This document shows positions 43,425 to 51,272 of a DNA stretch of 64,000 nucleotides, one piece after another. Below the pieces are notes generated by a model that saw only the letters and a program-made list of their open reading frames with translations, ran no database searches and was not told where the DNA came from. The number at the start of each line of letters is the position of its first letter. Within the stretch, counting starts at the first letter, position 1. The translations under genes were made by a program, and so were the position numbers. The DNA is from Clostridium sp. BJN0013 (GTDB lineage Bacteria > Bacillota > Clostridia > Clostridiales > Clostridiaceae): NCBI RefSeq assembly GCF_040939125.1, contig NZ_CP162495.1, positions 930,001 to 994,000 on the forward strand, in the 5' to 3' direction.

Positions 43425-43452
43425 GCCCCGGTTTCCCGGGGCTTTATTTTTT
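43425..43452 (+). terminator. GC-rich terminator hairpin
   Basis: GCCCCGG-tttc-CCGGGGC followed by TTTATTTTTTT. No gene ends nearby on the plus strand, so it probably belonged to a lost phage gene. Confidence 0.8.
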
Positions 43453-43682
43453 TATATAAAATTGGAATATTGAGCAGGAATATGAAAATTTTTGTAGAAG
43501 TACTTATATGTAATTAGGTAATTGCGAAACTCACCGATAAAAATGAATAAAAGATGATGAGAAGTTTTAAAAATGCAGTTAGAAGATTAAAGGCAAATTT
43601 TTACGATTTGGAATAGTTAAATTGAAAAAAAGGTACAAGAAATAAAACCATACTTAATTGAAAATTTAAGTATAGCAAATAT

Positions 43683-44048
43683 CTATGCAACCAATGGTTT
43701 TAGACTTCGAATATATTCATGCTTGTGTATTTTATTTGCTATAACAACCGTTATTAGCTGAGTTATACCTGTAAGAAGCAAATCAGCACGAAGAGTTTTT
43801 TCATTATGTGTTCTGCGACAAGCAATACAGTAACTATGTTTAAATTGATCAATGCTTTTTTCTACAACAGAACGAATTTTATAGATATAATTCCATTCTT
43901 GAGAACCACGAGTGGTTCCAGGATATGCACGGAGATTCTTTTCAGGATAAATGTAGAACATTCTGCCACAAGATGATTTTGTACATGGGTTTTCACATAA
44001 AGTTACTCGTCGACTCTTTTTAGTTTTTTTATTGTAGATCCATTTCAT
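43683..44048 (-). pseudogene. Transposase, C-terminal fragment
   Basis: 121 codons reading CENPCTKSSCGRMFYIYPEKN, YPGTTRGSQEWNYIYKIRSVVEKSI and TLRADLLLTGITQLITVVIANKI, the C-terminal part of a clostridial DDE transposase. Just upstream a strong site AAAGGAGTTATATACAT and ATG give only seven codons before a stop, so the 5' end survives next to the 3' end and the middle is deleted. Confidence 0.7.
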
Positions 44049-44244
44049 TTTAGGACATATGGTATCATATGTATATAACTCCTTTCTGAGGTATGTGGTG
44101 ATTTTGTTTGTTGATTAATTCAATTTTACCATAAATCAGTGAGGAGTTATTCTATTTTACAACAAAAAATATACCGCATTTATGCGGGTTGTAGCGTTTC
44201 GCAAACGCCTATTATATGTAATAATTGAAAGGGGAGAGAAATAA

Positions 44245-44427
44245 ATGAAAGTCACAGGAATAATTCTTATTATTGTAGGAATTGCTGGAATAATAGTGGG
44301 TTGTGTTGTGCGCGGCAACATAGGAATAGCTGCTATAATAGGAGCTTTAGCAGGCTTAATATCAGGAATAGGATTTATTTTGGCAGACAAAAAGATTGAA
44401 TTATTATCGAATAATAAGATTTCTTAA
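44245..44427 (+). CDS. Small membrane protein, 60 residues
   Basis: AAAGGGGAGAG precedes the ATG. Two hydrophobic helices (VTGIILIIVGIAGIIVGCVV and GIAAIIGALAGLISGIGFIL) with Gly/Ile-rich faces, separated by RGN and ending in a short charged tail. It resembles DUF3185-like small proteins. Terminator at 44484. Confidence 0.7.
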   Translation: MKVTGIILIIVGIAGIIVGCVVRGNIGIAAIIGALAGLISGIGFILADKKIELLSNNKIS

Positions 44428-44483
44428 TTTATTCTATACTGGTGGAAAGAGATCAAATATATAATTATTCCTAAAAAAAGATA

Positions 44484-44515
44484 AAAGCCCTGGACTAATC
44501 CCAGGGCTTTTATTC
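44484..44515 (+). terminator. Terminator of the small membrane gene
   Basis: AAAGCCCTGG-actaatc-CCAGGGCTTTTATT. Confidence 0.9.
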
Positions 44516-44538
44516 ATGATAAAACTAATTTAGTGAGA

Positions 44539-44625
44539 GTTGAACCTTAACAAGGATTGTATTTAAATAAAATTAAGATGCTCACATGTGCTCATGTTGA
44601 ACCATAACACGTAGTGTATTAAATT
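44539..44625. CRISPR. Possible relic CRISPR: two degenerate 30-base repeats
   Basis: GTTGAACCTTAACA...ATTTAAAT at 44539-44568 and GTTGAACCATAACA...TTAAATT at 44596-44625 match at 24 of 30 positions across a 27-base gap. GTTGAACCTTAACA with an ATTTAAAT end resembles type I-B repeats known from clostridia. The short spacer, decay and absence of cas genes make this a weak call. Confidence 0.35.
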
Positions 44626-44666
44626 TTTTATAAAGTTTTCCAATAAAAAAGGAGAGCTTCACGCCC

Positions 44667-44837
44667 TCAAATCTTCTTCCACGTATCGTAGAACCAATCA
44701 GTTTTTTCTTTACCGAACTGTCTTGCTACTTCTTCCTTGACTTTCTCATCATATATACAATCAGACTTATAGTTATTAGCAATTTCAAATACTTTATTGT
44801 ACATTAAAGCAAATAATTCCCTATTAGACATTACCAT
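44667..44837 (-). CDS. Small hypothetical protein, 56 residues
   Basis: AAGGGGATGG stands seven bases before the ATG. It reads MVMSNRELFALMYNKVFEIANNY and ends WFYDTWKKI, an acidic-basic helical protein. No family recognised. The well-placed ribosome site supports it. Confidence 0.55.
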   Translation of the reverse strand: MVMSNRELFALMYNKVFEIANNYKSDCIYDEKVKEEVARQFGKEKTDWFYDTWKKI

Positions 44838-44957
44838 ATAACCATCCCCTTTTTATTCCATTATACCTAATCTAAACAATTCGTCAAAATCCCTGTATAT
44901 TCTGCAATTTCTATGCTAAAATTTACCTTAGTAAGATTTAAAATTGGGGGAAGAGTT

Positions 44958-45338
44958 ATGGCTACAAGATGCAAAGAGTGCATATTTAGAGATGTAGATG
45001 GGGGGAAATACCCATGTAATGATTGCAGTGAAATTATGGACATAATTAGTACAAAGTGTATTGAAAGCCGTTTTAAAGCAATAGTTAAATACAATAAGAA
45101 TGTTAGACCTAAGGAAAGGCTGGAAGATAAATTAAACGAGATATTGACTCTTACAAATAAAAAAATGATTTATGTGGAATACAAAAACTTGGAAGATGGA
45201 AATATGATGCTAACAGCTTTCTTTAAGTCCGGCAAGGATATTACTGTATACCAGATAGTGGACACAGGGGAAAGTTTAGTTCAAAATGTAGTTTTAGTAG
45301 AGAAGGAACTGCTGGGGAAGATAAAGACAATGAAGTAA
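44958..45338 (+). CDS. Small Cys-rich protein, putative zinc-binding (paralogue 2)
   Basis: 126 residues from the ATG at 44958 (GGGGGAAG upstream); a longer frame to 44913 includes the leader. CKECIFRDVDGGKYPCNDC and KCIE repeat the Cys pattern of the protein at 36401-36778, and about two thirds of positions agree over the whole length. The shared leader indicates duplication of gene plus control region. Function unknown. Confidence 0.75.
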   Translation: MATRCKECIFRDVDGGKYPCNDCSEIMDIISTKCIESRFKAIVKYNKNVRPKERLEDKLNEILTLTNKKMIYVEYKNLEDGNMMLTAFFKSGKDITVYQIVDTGESLVQNVVLVEKELLGKIKTMK

Positions 45339-45370
45339 AGAGGGGAGTTTAATATTCCCCTCTTTCTTTC
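45335..45370. terminator. Bidirectional terminator between convergent small genes
   Basis: AAAGAGGGGA-gtttaatat-TCCCCTCTTT; it ends the Cys-rich gene and overlaps the 3' end of the minus-strand gene at 45349. Confidence 0.8.
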
Positions 45371-45501
45371 TCTGGCAACCATTTATACAGCAGTTGATTT
45401 ATTAAGTTACTTAAGCTTTGGTTTTCACCGTCCCAGATAAGTTCTATTCTAACAGCCTTTTTTAAATCCGATTCTAAGTATATTGAGGTCTTTTCATTCA
45501 T
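45349..45501 (-). CDS. Small ribbon-helix-helix-like protein, 50 residues
   Basis: GAGGTG lies eight bases before the ATG. MNEKTSIYLESDLKKAVRIELI and SLSNLINQLLYKWL fit a beta strand followed by two helices as in ribbon-helix-helix DNA-binding proteins, often plasmid or phage antitoxins and copy-control factors. No toxin partner is seen. Confidence 0.5.
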   Translation of the reverse strand: MNEKTSIYLESDLKKAVRIELIWDGENQSLSNLINQLLYKWLPEKERGEY

Positions 45502-45539
45502 ATAAAAACACCTCATTCTAATTTTAAAGAATGGAATAA

Positions 45540-45572
45540 TAAAATTCCAGCTTTATTTTAGCTGGAATTTTA
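45540..45572. terminator. Bidirectional terminator
   Basis: AAATTCCAGC-tttatttta-GCTGGAATTT with A/T runs on both sides, ending the minus-strand XRE gene. Confidence 0.85.
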
Positions 45573-45630
45573 TTATTTATCTTCTTCAATTTTATAATTA
45601 AGAGCATCTAATAAATTTAAAACTGTTTGT

Positions 45631-45915
45631 TTAGTTTTTGACCCTAAGTTTGTGGAATCCATCCAAGAGTTTCCTCTCAGTTGTTGTTAACATTACAGTG
45701 TTGTTTATATCTAAAAGCCAATCAGCAGATATATTAAATGCTTCACATACAGCTTTTATGAATTCTGCACTGGGCATGGATAGCCCATTTTCTATATAAC
45801 TTAAAGTTGTTCTTGAAAAGCTAGGGTTAAGGCGTGAAATAAATTCCTCCTGAGTCAATTCAAGTTCCATGCGTAAATCATAAATTTTATCTCCAAAAGT
45901 TTTCTTTAATTCCAT
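45631..45915 (-). CDS. XRE-family regulator, probable C-terminal frameshift
   Basis: 94 residues as read. The helix-turn-helix is LRMELELTQEEFISRLNPSFSRTTLSYIENGLSMPS (residues about 14-49, quoted in part), followed by DWLLDINNTVMLTTTERKLLDGFHKL. After KL the frame ends in RVKN, while the next frame continues GSKTKQTVLNLLDALNYKIEEDK to a stop at about 45582, the usual end of such regulators. A one-base shift near 45645 would join them. Phage-repressor type; no target is visible. Confidence 0.75.
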   Translation of the reverse strand: MELKKTFGDKIYDLRMELELTQEEFISRLNPSFSRTTLSYIENGLSMPSAEFIKAVCEAFNISADWLLDINNTVMLTTTERKLLDGFHKLRVKN

Positions 45916-46151
45916 GTAAATTCTCCCATCAAAACATAGATCAGGGATATCCTACCATAAAATGAATTCATATCAATAAAATATCGTTATATAGACTATA
46001 TATAAAAATAAATGTCTGTATAACGACATAAAATTATAAAGTTATCTTTTTGTTTTATTGTAACAATTCTTATAGTTGCAATATTTACACTTATTTTCTA
46101 AGGAATAAAAAGGAGAATAAAATTGCCCATCATAAAAATATAGAAATAATA

Positions 46152-46325
46152 TTATGGGGCATAGAAAAAAATATCACATACCTTCCTTATAAAGGTAATT
46201 TTTATAATATTAATTTTATAAACAGAATTGTTTTCTAATTTACTTAACGTACCTTGGCTTATACCGAGCTTTCTAGCCATTTGATTTTGTGTAAATCCTA
46301 ATTTTTTTCGCATATTTTTAAACAA
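46152..46325 (-). pseudogene. XRE regulator, truncated after the helix-turn-helix
   Basis: A TTG at 46325 after GAGGTGG gives MFKNMRKKLGFTQNQMARKLG and SQGTLSKLENN, then hydrophobic unrelated residues. The core helix-turn-helix is intact but the rest is lost. Probably a decayed copy. Confidence 0.45.
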
Positions 46326-46497
46326 GAAAAACCACCTCAACCTACATTTTATGACACAATATTTGTATTCTATACAAGAAAATAATGGAATATCTAATTT
46401 TGCAATACGATATTCCGCCCAGGAATATTTTTTGTGCTAATATATAAGGCAATAAAAGGTGCACCGTTTAAATTGAACAACAAAGGGGGATTCTTAG

Positions 46498-46551
46498 ATG
46501 CTAAATAAAGTCTTAAAGAGAAAGAATACTAGAATGATGTGGATATGTTAA
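46498..46551 (+). other. Very short ORF with strong ribosome site
   Basis: 17 codons (MLNKVLKRKNTRMMWIC) behind AAAGGGGGATT. The strong site argues for translation, but the frame could be the start of a lost gene. No promoter was sought further. Confidence 0.3.
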
Positions 46552-46622
46552 CAATTTTATGGTATTATTATAATAGTTGATTAGAACGGATGTTCTTCAA
46601 TTTTATAAAGGGGGAACTATGG

Positions 46623-46760
46623 GTGACAAATGAAAAAGTATTATATGCAGAAAAATTAAAGGATGAGAATGAAATTTTAAGAGAGGAGAATGTAAAGCTT
46701 AAATCAATAATTAAAGAGTTAAAACTTTTTATTTTAAATATGAATATAATGGAATCTTAA
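46623..46760 (+). CDS. Small coiled-coil protein, 45 residues
   Basis: GTG start seven bases after AAGGGGGA. MTNEKVLYAEKLKDENEILREEN and KLKSIIKELKLF form a heptad coiled coil, similar in style to the first 35 residues of the primase-helicase at 47561. It may be a partner, a duplicated N-terminus or a remnant of one. Confidence 0.45.
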   Translation: MTNEKVLYAEKLKDENEILREENVKLKSIIKELKLFILNMNIMES

Positions 46761-46820
46761 TATATGCCTAAAAATTAGACAACCAAATCGAAAAAATTCA
46801 TTTGATAAATAGACATAACA

Positions 46821-46853
46821 AAAGCCTGTAATACGTTGATATTACAGGCTTTG
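46821..46853. terminator. Terminator after tRNA-Trp
   Basis: AAAGCCTGTAAT-acgttgat-ATTACAGGCTTT, four bases from the tRNA 3' end; usable in both directions. Confidence 0.85.
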
Positions 46854-46856
46854 TTC

Positions 46857-46932
46857 TGGCAGGGGCAGTAGGAATCGAACCCACAACCAACGGTTTTGGA
46901 GACCGCTACTCTACCAGTTGAGCTATACCCCT
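46857..46932 (-). tRNA. tRNA-Trp (anticodon CCA)
   Basis: 76 bases with 3' CCA encoded. Acceptor AGGGGTA pairs with TGCCCCT; the D-arm is AGCTCAACTGGTAGAGT, the anticodon loop CTCCAAA with CCA, and the T-arm GTGGGTTCGATTCCTAC. Discriminator G as in bacterial tRNA-Trp. Confidence 0.96.
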
Positions 46933-46993
46933 ATATTTAGTAATATTTTATTGTATTTCGGTAAATCTGCTATAATGTTTACTGACAAAATTT

Positions 46994-47022
46994 ATTATAA
47001 GACAGAAAGCTTAATCAGTCAA
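46994..47022 (-). promoter_or_regulatory. Promoter of tRNA-Trp
   Basis: Minus strand TTGACT, 17 bases, TATAAT; near consensus, about 60 bases upstream of the tRNA. Confidence 0.85.
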
Positions 47023-47312
47023 GCACAATTTAATTAATTCTGTTGATTTTTTCTATTATTTATCATTGAAACTGTAATCTTGTACTGTTGATTACACAGC
47101 ACACAGCAATTCAACTTTAAAGTACATAAAATGCTAAATTATGAATATTACTATTTAAAAAAGTAGTTAGTGTTTTATGTGAACTTAATTGAAATATTAC
47201 TTTTTCAGGGAGTATGATAGCAGTCTTTAAAATGTAAATCCTAATTTACCCTAGATAGTGCATATATGTATGTATTAGTTAATTATGAAATTAATACATA
47301 AATAGTATGATT

Positions 47313-47341
47313 TTGACATATAATTGTTACATTTATATGAT
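47313..47341 (+). promoter_or_regulatory. Promoter upstream of the primase-helicase
   Basis: TTGACA, 17 bases, TATGAT, about 50 bases before the small ORF at 47393. Confidence 0.7.
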
Positions 47342-47392
47342 ATAATTATTACAAAAAAATTATATTTAAGCAGCGATTATAGAGGTTTATAT

Positions 47393-47512
47393 ATGGTAAG
47401 TGAATTTTTAGCCAAAATTAAAATTTATACAGATAACATTGATAAATATCTAAGTGAGTATGAAAAACTGAAATGGATAAATGACAAACTAATGATTTAC
47501 ATCTTGAATTGA
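47393..47512 (+). CDS. Small helical protein, 39 residues
   Basis: ATG after AGAGGT. MVSEFLAKIKIYTDNIDKYLSEYEKLKWINDK (quoted in part) is a single amphipathic helix or coiled coil. It lies between the promoter at 47313 and the primase-helicase, 48 bases from the latter, so it is probably co-transcribed and could be a small partner or leader peptide. Confidence 0.5.
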   Translation: MVSEFLAKIKIYTDNIDKYLSEYEKLKWINDKLMIYILN

Positions 47513-47560
47513 AATTGTTAGTTTTTAGTTAGCTAAAAAAAAACAAGCAAGGAGTAGAGA

Positions 47561-50467
47561 ATGGATTATAATAAACTTTATAATAAGTACATGGAGCTGT
47601 TAGAAGAGAATCAAATTTTAAAAATAGAAAATGAGAATTTAAGAAAATATATTCAATTGAAAAAAGTTAAAGTATGTGTAGATAATAAAGATAAAACATT
47701 AGCTGAGAATAAGACTGATATGACAATTCAAGAAAATGAACACACACAAATAAATAATAGTAGTTCACCAGAAGATAAAATAAAACTATTTATGTCACTA
47801 TTTAAAGGAAGAGAAGATGTATATGCTAAGCGTTGGCAAAATAAAGGTGGAAAATCTGGTTATTCTCCAGTATGCATAAACGAATGGAGAAAAGAAGTTT
47901 GTTATAAACCTAAAATAAAATGTTCGGATTGTAAAAATAGAAAATATCTAATATTAGATACATATGCAATTAATAAACACTTAAGAGGAATAGAGATTCT
48001 AGGGATTTATCCTATGACCATGGACGATAGCTGTTATTTTCTTGCTATAGATTTTGATGATGAGGGATGGGAAAAGGATATTAGCATATTGAGAGAAATA
48101 TGTGAGGACAAGAAAATACCTTTTGCAATTGAACGATCGAGATCTGGTTCAGGGGCTCATATATGGTTCTTCTTTAAAGAAAGTATAAGTGCGGTATCAG
48201 CTAGAAAATTTGGAACGGGGCTTCTTACCTATGCAATGACAAAAAGGCATGAAATCAAATTTGAATCTTATGATAGACTATTTCCGAATCAGGACACTAT
48301 ACCAAGAGGAGGCTTTGGAAATCTTATAGCTTTGCCAATGCAGCGAAATGCTAGAAGAAACAAAAATAGTGTTTTTATAGATAAAAACTTAGAACCCTAT
48401 AAAGATCAATGGCATTTTCTAAGTTCTGTTGGTAAACTCACAAAAGATGAGATTGAGTTTTATATTTCTGAATTTTGTTCTGGTGATGAATTAGGAGAGC
48501 TAAAGGAGGATGTAGAGGAAGAAACTAAACCATGGGAAAGAATTAGGAAAAGCTATAAATTAAGTAATACAGATTTTCCAACTAATGTTCATATTATAAA
48601 AGCTAATATGATTTTTATAAAGAAAGAGGGATTTTCGAATAAAACTCTAAATTCTATTAAAAGAGTGGCAGCATTTAAAAATCCGGAATTTTATAAAGCT
48701 CAGGCTATGAGACTACCGACCTTTAATAAACCAAGAGTTGTTTCTTTGTCAGAGGAAACGTCAGAATATTTATGTCTTCCAAGAGGCACAGAGAGTGACC
48801 TTTATAATCTATTTAATGAAAATAAAGTTAACTTTAAGTGCAACGATGAAAGGTATAGTGGTAAAACAATTTCAGTTACGTTTAATGGAGAACTTAGAGA
48901 AGAACAAGCGGCAGCTGCAGATGCTATGTTAAAACATGATAATGGAGTGTTATCTGCAACCACTGGTTTTGGTAAAACTGTTATTGGAGCTAAGTTAATA
49001 GCTGAAAGAAGGGTAAATACCCTTATAATTGTACACACTCAACAATTGTTAGAACAATGGAAAGAAAGATTAAACCAGTTTTTAACAGTAAATGAATTTT
49101 TAAAGGTTGATAATATTAAAAAGAGAGGACGAAAAAAGAATCTCAGTATTATAGGACAAATAGGGGCAGGCAAAAATAACTTAAATGGTATCATTGATAT
49201 TGCTATAATGCAGTCGTTAGTAAGAAAAAATGAAGTCAAAGAATTAGTAAAAAGTTATGGAATGGTTTTAGTGGATGAATGTCATCACGTTTCAGCCTTT
49301 AGCTTTGAACAAATACTAAAAAATACATGGGCAAAATATGTTTATGGATTAACTGCAACTCCAATAAGGAAGGATGGTCATCATCCTATAATATTTATGC
49401 AGTGTGGTCCTATTAGATACAAGGTCGATGCACGAAAGCAGGCTGAAAAACAACCTTTTGAACATTATGTTATTCCGAGATTTACTTCTTTTAGAAAACC
49501 TGTTTGTCAAAATGAAAAGGAATGGACAATAGCAGAAATATATTCTGAAATAAGTACTAGTCAGATTAGAAATGAATTAATTATTAGTGATGTTATAAGT
49601 TGTGTAAAAGAGGGCCGAAATCCCATAGTTTTAACTGAAAGAACAGCACATGTCGAAATACTTGCTAATGCTTTAGAAAAAAAACTACCTAATGTTATTG
49701 TACTTACTGGAAGAATGTCAGTTAAAGAAAAGAAAACTGAATTAGAGAAACTTTCAAGTATAGCAAAACAAAGTAGCTTTGTAATAGTAGCTACAGGTAA
49801 ATTTGTAGGAGAAGGCTTTGATGAACCGAGACTAGATACTCTATTTCTTGCAATGCCTATAGCATGGAAAGGAACGCTGCAGCAATATGCTGGTAGACTT
49901 CACAGAATATATGATAATAAAAATGAAGTTCAAATTTATGATTATGTTGATGTACATATTGGTGTATTAGAAAGAATGTATGAAAAAAGGTTAAAGGGAT
50001 ATGCTTCAATAGGATATTCCGCTAAAAGTGAGAGTAAACCATTTGAAACAATAAATTTGATTTATAACAATAATAATTTTTTAACTGTATTTAGTAATGA
50101 TGTTTTTTCAACTAAACATGAAATTATTATAGTTAGTCCTTTTATAAGCAAAAGAAGACTGTCGCAAATGTTAAAACTTTTGATGATTGCAATAAAAAAT
50201 GGAAATAGGGTCAAGGTAGTTACTCGTCCAGAAACAGATTTTAAAGAAAAAGATAAAGGTGCTTTAATGGAAATGTATAAATTTATAAGGATGTCTGGAA
50301 TAGATATTATTTTTAAAACAAATATATATCAGAAATTTGCAATATTTGATCAGAAAATTGTATGGTACGGCAGTATTAATCTTTTAAGTTATGGAAGTGC
50401 AGAGGAAAGTATTATGAGGTTAGAAAGCATAAACATTGCAAATGAGTTATTAGGTAGTATAGAATAA
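47561..50467 (+). CDS. TOTE-like primase-helicase-PLD fusion protein
   Basis: 968 residues after GCAAGGAG. A coiled coil fills residues 1-40. An archaeo-eukaryotic primase-like domain at about 85-310 has the metal motif FLAIDFDDEG (D164, D166), SRSGSGAHIW (H200) and a later SYDRLFPNQD. An SF2 helicase occupies about 450-830: Walker A TTGFGKT (K472), DECHH (D572), GLTATPIRKDGHH, and QQYAGRLHRIY. The C-terminal domain is phospholipase-D-like (IIIVSPFISKRRL; KFAIFDQKIVWYGSINLL), but the HKD His is Tyr923, so nuclease activity is doubtful. This order matches proteins annotated as TOTE conflict-system primase/helicases. It is bracketed by tRNA-Trp and tRNA-Leu, a typical accessory-insertion site. 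Confidence 0.88.
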   Translation: MDYNKLYNKYMELLEENQILKIENENLRKYIQLKKVKVCVDNKDKTLAENKTDMTIQENEHTQINNSSSPEDKIKLFMSLFKGREDVYAKRWQNKGGKSGYSPVCINEWRKEVCYKPKIKCSDCKNRKYLILDTYAINKHLRGIEILGIYPMTMDDSCYFLAIDFDDEGWEKDISILREICEDKKIPFAIERSRSGSGAHIWFFFKESISAVSARKFGTGLLTYAMTKRHEIKFESYDRLFPNQDTIPRGGFGNLIALPMQRNARRNKNSVFIDKNLEPYKDQWHFLSSVGKLTKDEIEFYISEFCSGDELGELKEDVEEETKPWERIRKSYKLSNTDFPTNVHIIKANMIFIKKEGFSNKTLNSIKRVAAFKNPEFYKAQAMRLPTFNKPRVVSLSEETSEYLCLPRGTESDLYNLFNENKVNFKCNDERYSGKTISVTFNGELREEQAAAADAMLKHDNGVLSATTGFGKTVIGAKLIAERRVNTLIIVHTQQLLEQWKERLNQFLTVNEFLKVDNIKKRGRKKNLSIIGQIGAGKNNLNGIIDIAIMQSLVRKNEVKELVKSYGMVLVDECHHVSAFSFEQILKNTWAKYVYGLTATPIRKDGHHPIIFMQCGPIRYKVDARKQAEKQPFEHYVIPRFTSFRKPVCQNEKEWTIAEIYSEISTSQIRNELIISDVISCVKEGRNPIVLTERTAHVEILANALEKKLPNVIVLTGRMSVKEKKTELEKLSSIAKQSSFVIVATGKFVGEGFDEPRLDTLFLAMPIAWKGTLQQYAGRLHRIYDNKNEVQIYDYVDVHIGVLERMYEKRLKGYASIGYSAKSESKPFETINLIYNNNNFLTVFSNDVFSTKHEIIIVSPFISKRRLSQMLKLLMIAIKNGNRVKVVTRPETDFKEKDKGALMEMYKFIRMSGIDIIFKTNIYQKFAIFDQKIVWYGSINLLSYGSAEESIMRLESINIANELLGSIE

Positions 50468-50603
50468 AAAATATTTATCTCAAGGATAAATTAACTTATA
50501 AATAAAAACTAGGAGGTTTAAAAAAAAATCTGATTGATGGTAATATTGATCACATTTTTTGAGAATGAGTTATAGTAAAAATAAGTTAGGGAATATAGAG
50601 ATG

Positions 50604-50643
50604 AAAAAGGCTCTTTAGATGAGTAATCTGAAGAGTCTTTTTC
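50604..50643. terminator. Terminator after tRNA-Leu
   Basis: AAAAAGGCTCTTTAGAT-gagta-ATCTGAAGAGTCTTTTT; serves the minus-strand tRNA and probably also the plus-strand helicase gene. Confidence 0.85.
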
Positions 50644-50656
50644 CGTCAATATGACC

Positions 50657-50743
50657 TGGTGCCGAAGGCGGGACTTGAACCCGCATGCTGTTGCCAGCGA
50701 CGGATTTTGAGTCCGTTGCGTCTGCCAATTCCACCACTTCGGC
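50657..50743 (-). tRNA. tRNA-Leu (anticodon CAA)
   Basis: 87 bases with CCA encoded. Acceptor GCCGAAG/CTTCGGC, anticodon loop CTCAAAA (CAA), a long variable arm CGCTGGCAACAGCA, T-arm GCGGGTTCAAGTCCCGC and discriminator A; a class II tRNA. Confidence 0.96.
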
Positions 50744-50804
50744 ATGATATAAACCAGTTTGATTTACTTTTAATGTCTATTAATTCCTGTAGTTAACATA
50801 TAAA

Positions 50805-50833
50805 ATAATAACAGGTGCTAAAGTATTTGTCAA
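50805..50833 (-). promoter_or_regulatory. Promoter of tRNA-Leu
   Basis: Minus strand TTGACA, 17 bases, TATTAT, about 62 bases before the tRNA. Confidence 0.8.
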
Positions 50834-51052
50834 CTAGAATTTCAAAACTTAGCAGAAAATCTTTTATAGTAGTTTTAGGTTTAGAATATAAATGTGTAAA
50901 AATATTAGTAAGAGTTTTGTGTGAAATGTTTTCAGATGAAATAGATAAAAGTAAAATACTAATAGAAGGGTGAGTGTGAAAAATTTGTATATAAAATTTA
51001 GGTTGCAAATTTTTATTACTGTAGTAAAATAAAAGTAAAATATAATAGTTTT

Positions 51053-51132
51053 GTGGGGGTGCTTGTAAAAGCTGAGAAGAAGTATTTCTAACCCTTTGAA
51101 CCTGATCCAGGTAAAGCTGGCGTAGGGAAACA
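51053..51132 (+). ncRNA. TPP riboswitch (thi box)
   Basis: GGGGGTGCTTG, GCTGAGA, ACCCTTTGAACCTGATCCAGG, and CTGGCGTAGGGAA are all present in order, with a shortened P3. It is followed by an intrinsic terminator and the thiD-thiM-thiE genes, so TPP turns the operon off at transcription. Confidence 0.97.
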
Positions 51133-51158
51133 ATATTATATAGTCTTATAGGCTTTTT

Positions 51159-51188
51159 AAGTGTATGTTTTTCTGCATACACTTTTTA
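51159..51188 (+). terminator. TPP-riboswitch terminator
   Basis: AAGTGTATG-tttttctg-CATACACTTTTTATT, 27 bases past the aptamer. Confidence 0.9.
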
Positions 51189-51192
51189 TTTT

Positions 51193-51250
51193 TATTCGAA
51201 GGGTGGAATCAGATAATACTCCCAGCTTCTTCAAAATGGGGGATGAGTAA
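51193..51250 (-). repeat. Dispersed modular repeat, copy G (right module only)
   Basis: Minus strand ACTCATCCCCCATTTTGAAGAAGCTGGGAGTATTATCTGATTCCACCCTTCGAATAAA (in parts) matches the right module of 24321-24522. It lies between the riboswitch terminator and the thiD ribosome site, so it is part of the mRNA leader. Confidence 0.6.
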
Positions 51251-51272
51251 TTTATAAATGGAGGTGTTTTTG

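Noticed and set aside
43425-43452. Attachment-site core for a prophage
   Set aside because: It is a GC-rich stem with a T run, a terminator, and no second copy was seen in the window.
46623-47512. Toxin-antitoxin pair from the two small ORFs before the primase-helicase
   Set aside because: Both are plain coiled-coil or helical peptides without toxin motifs, and they are not adjacent to each other.
50518-50745. Open frame on the minus strand of 75 codons
   Set aside because: It runs through tRNA-Leu and has tRNA sequence as its first half, so it is a chance frame.
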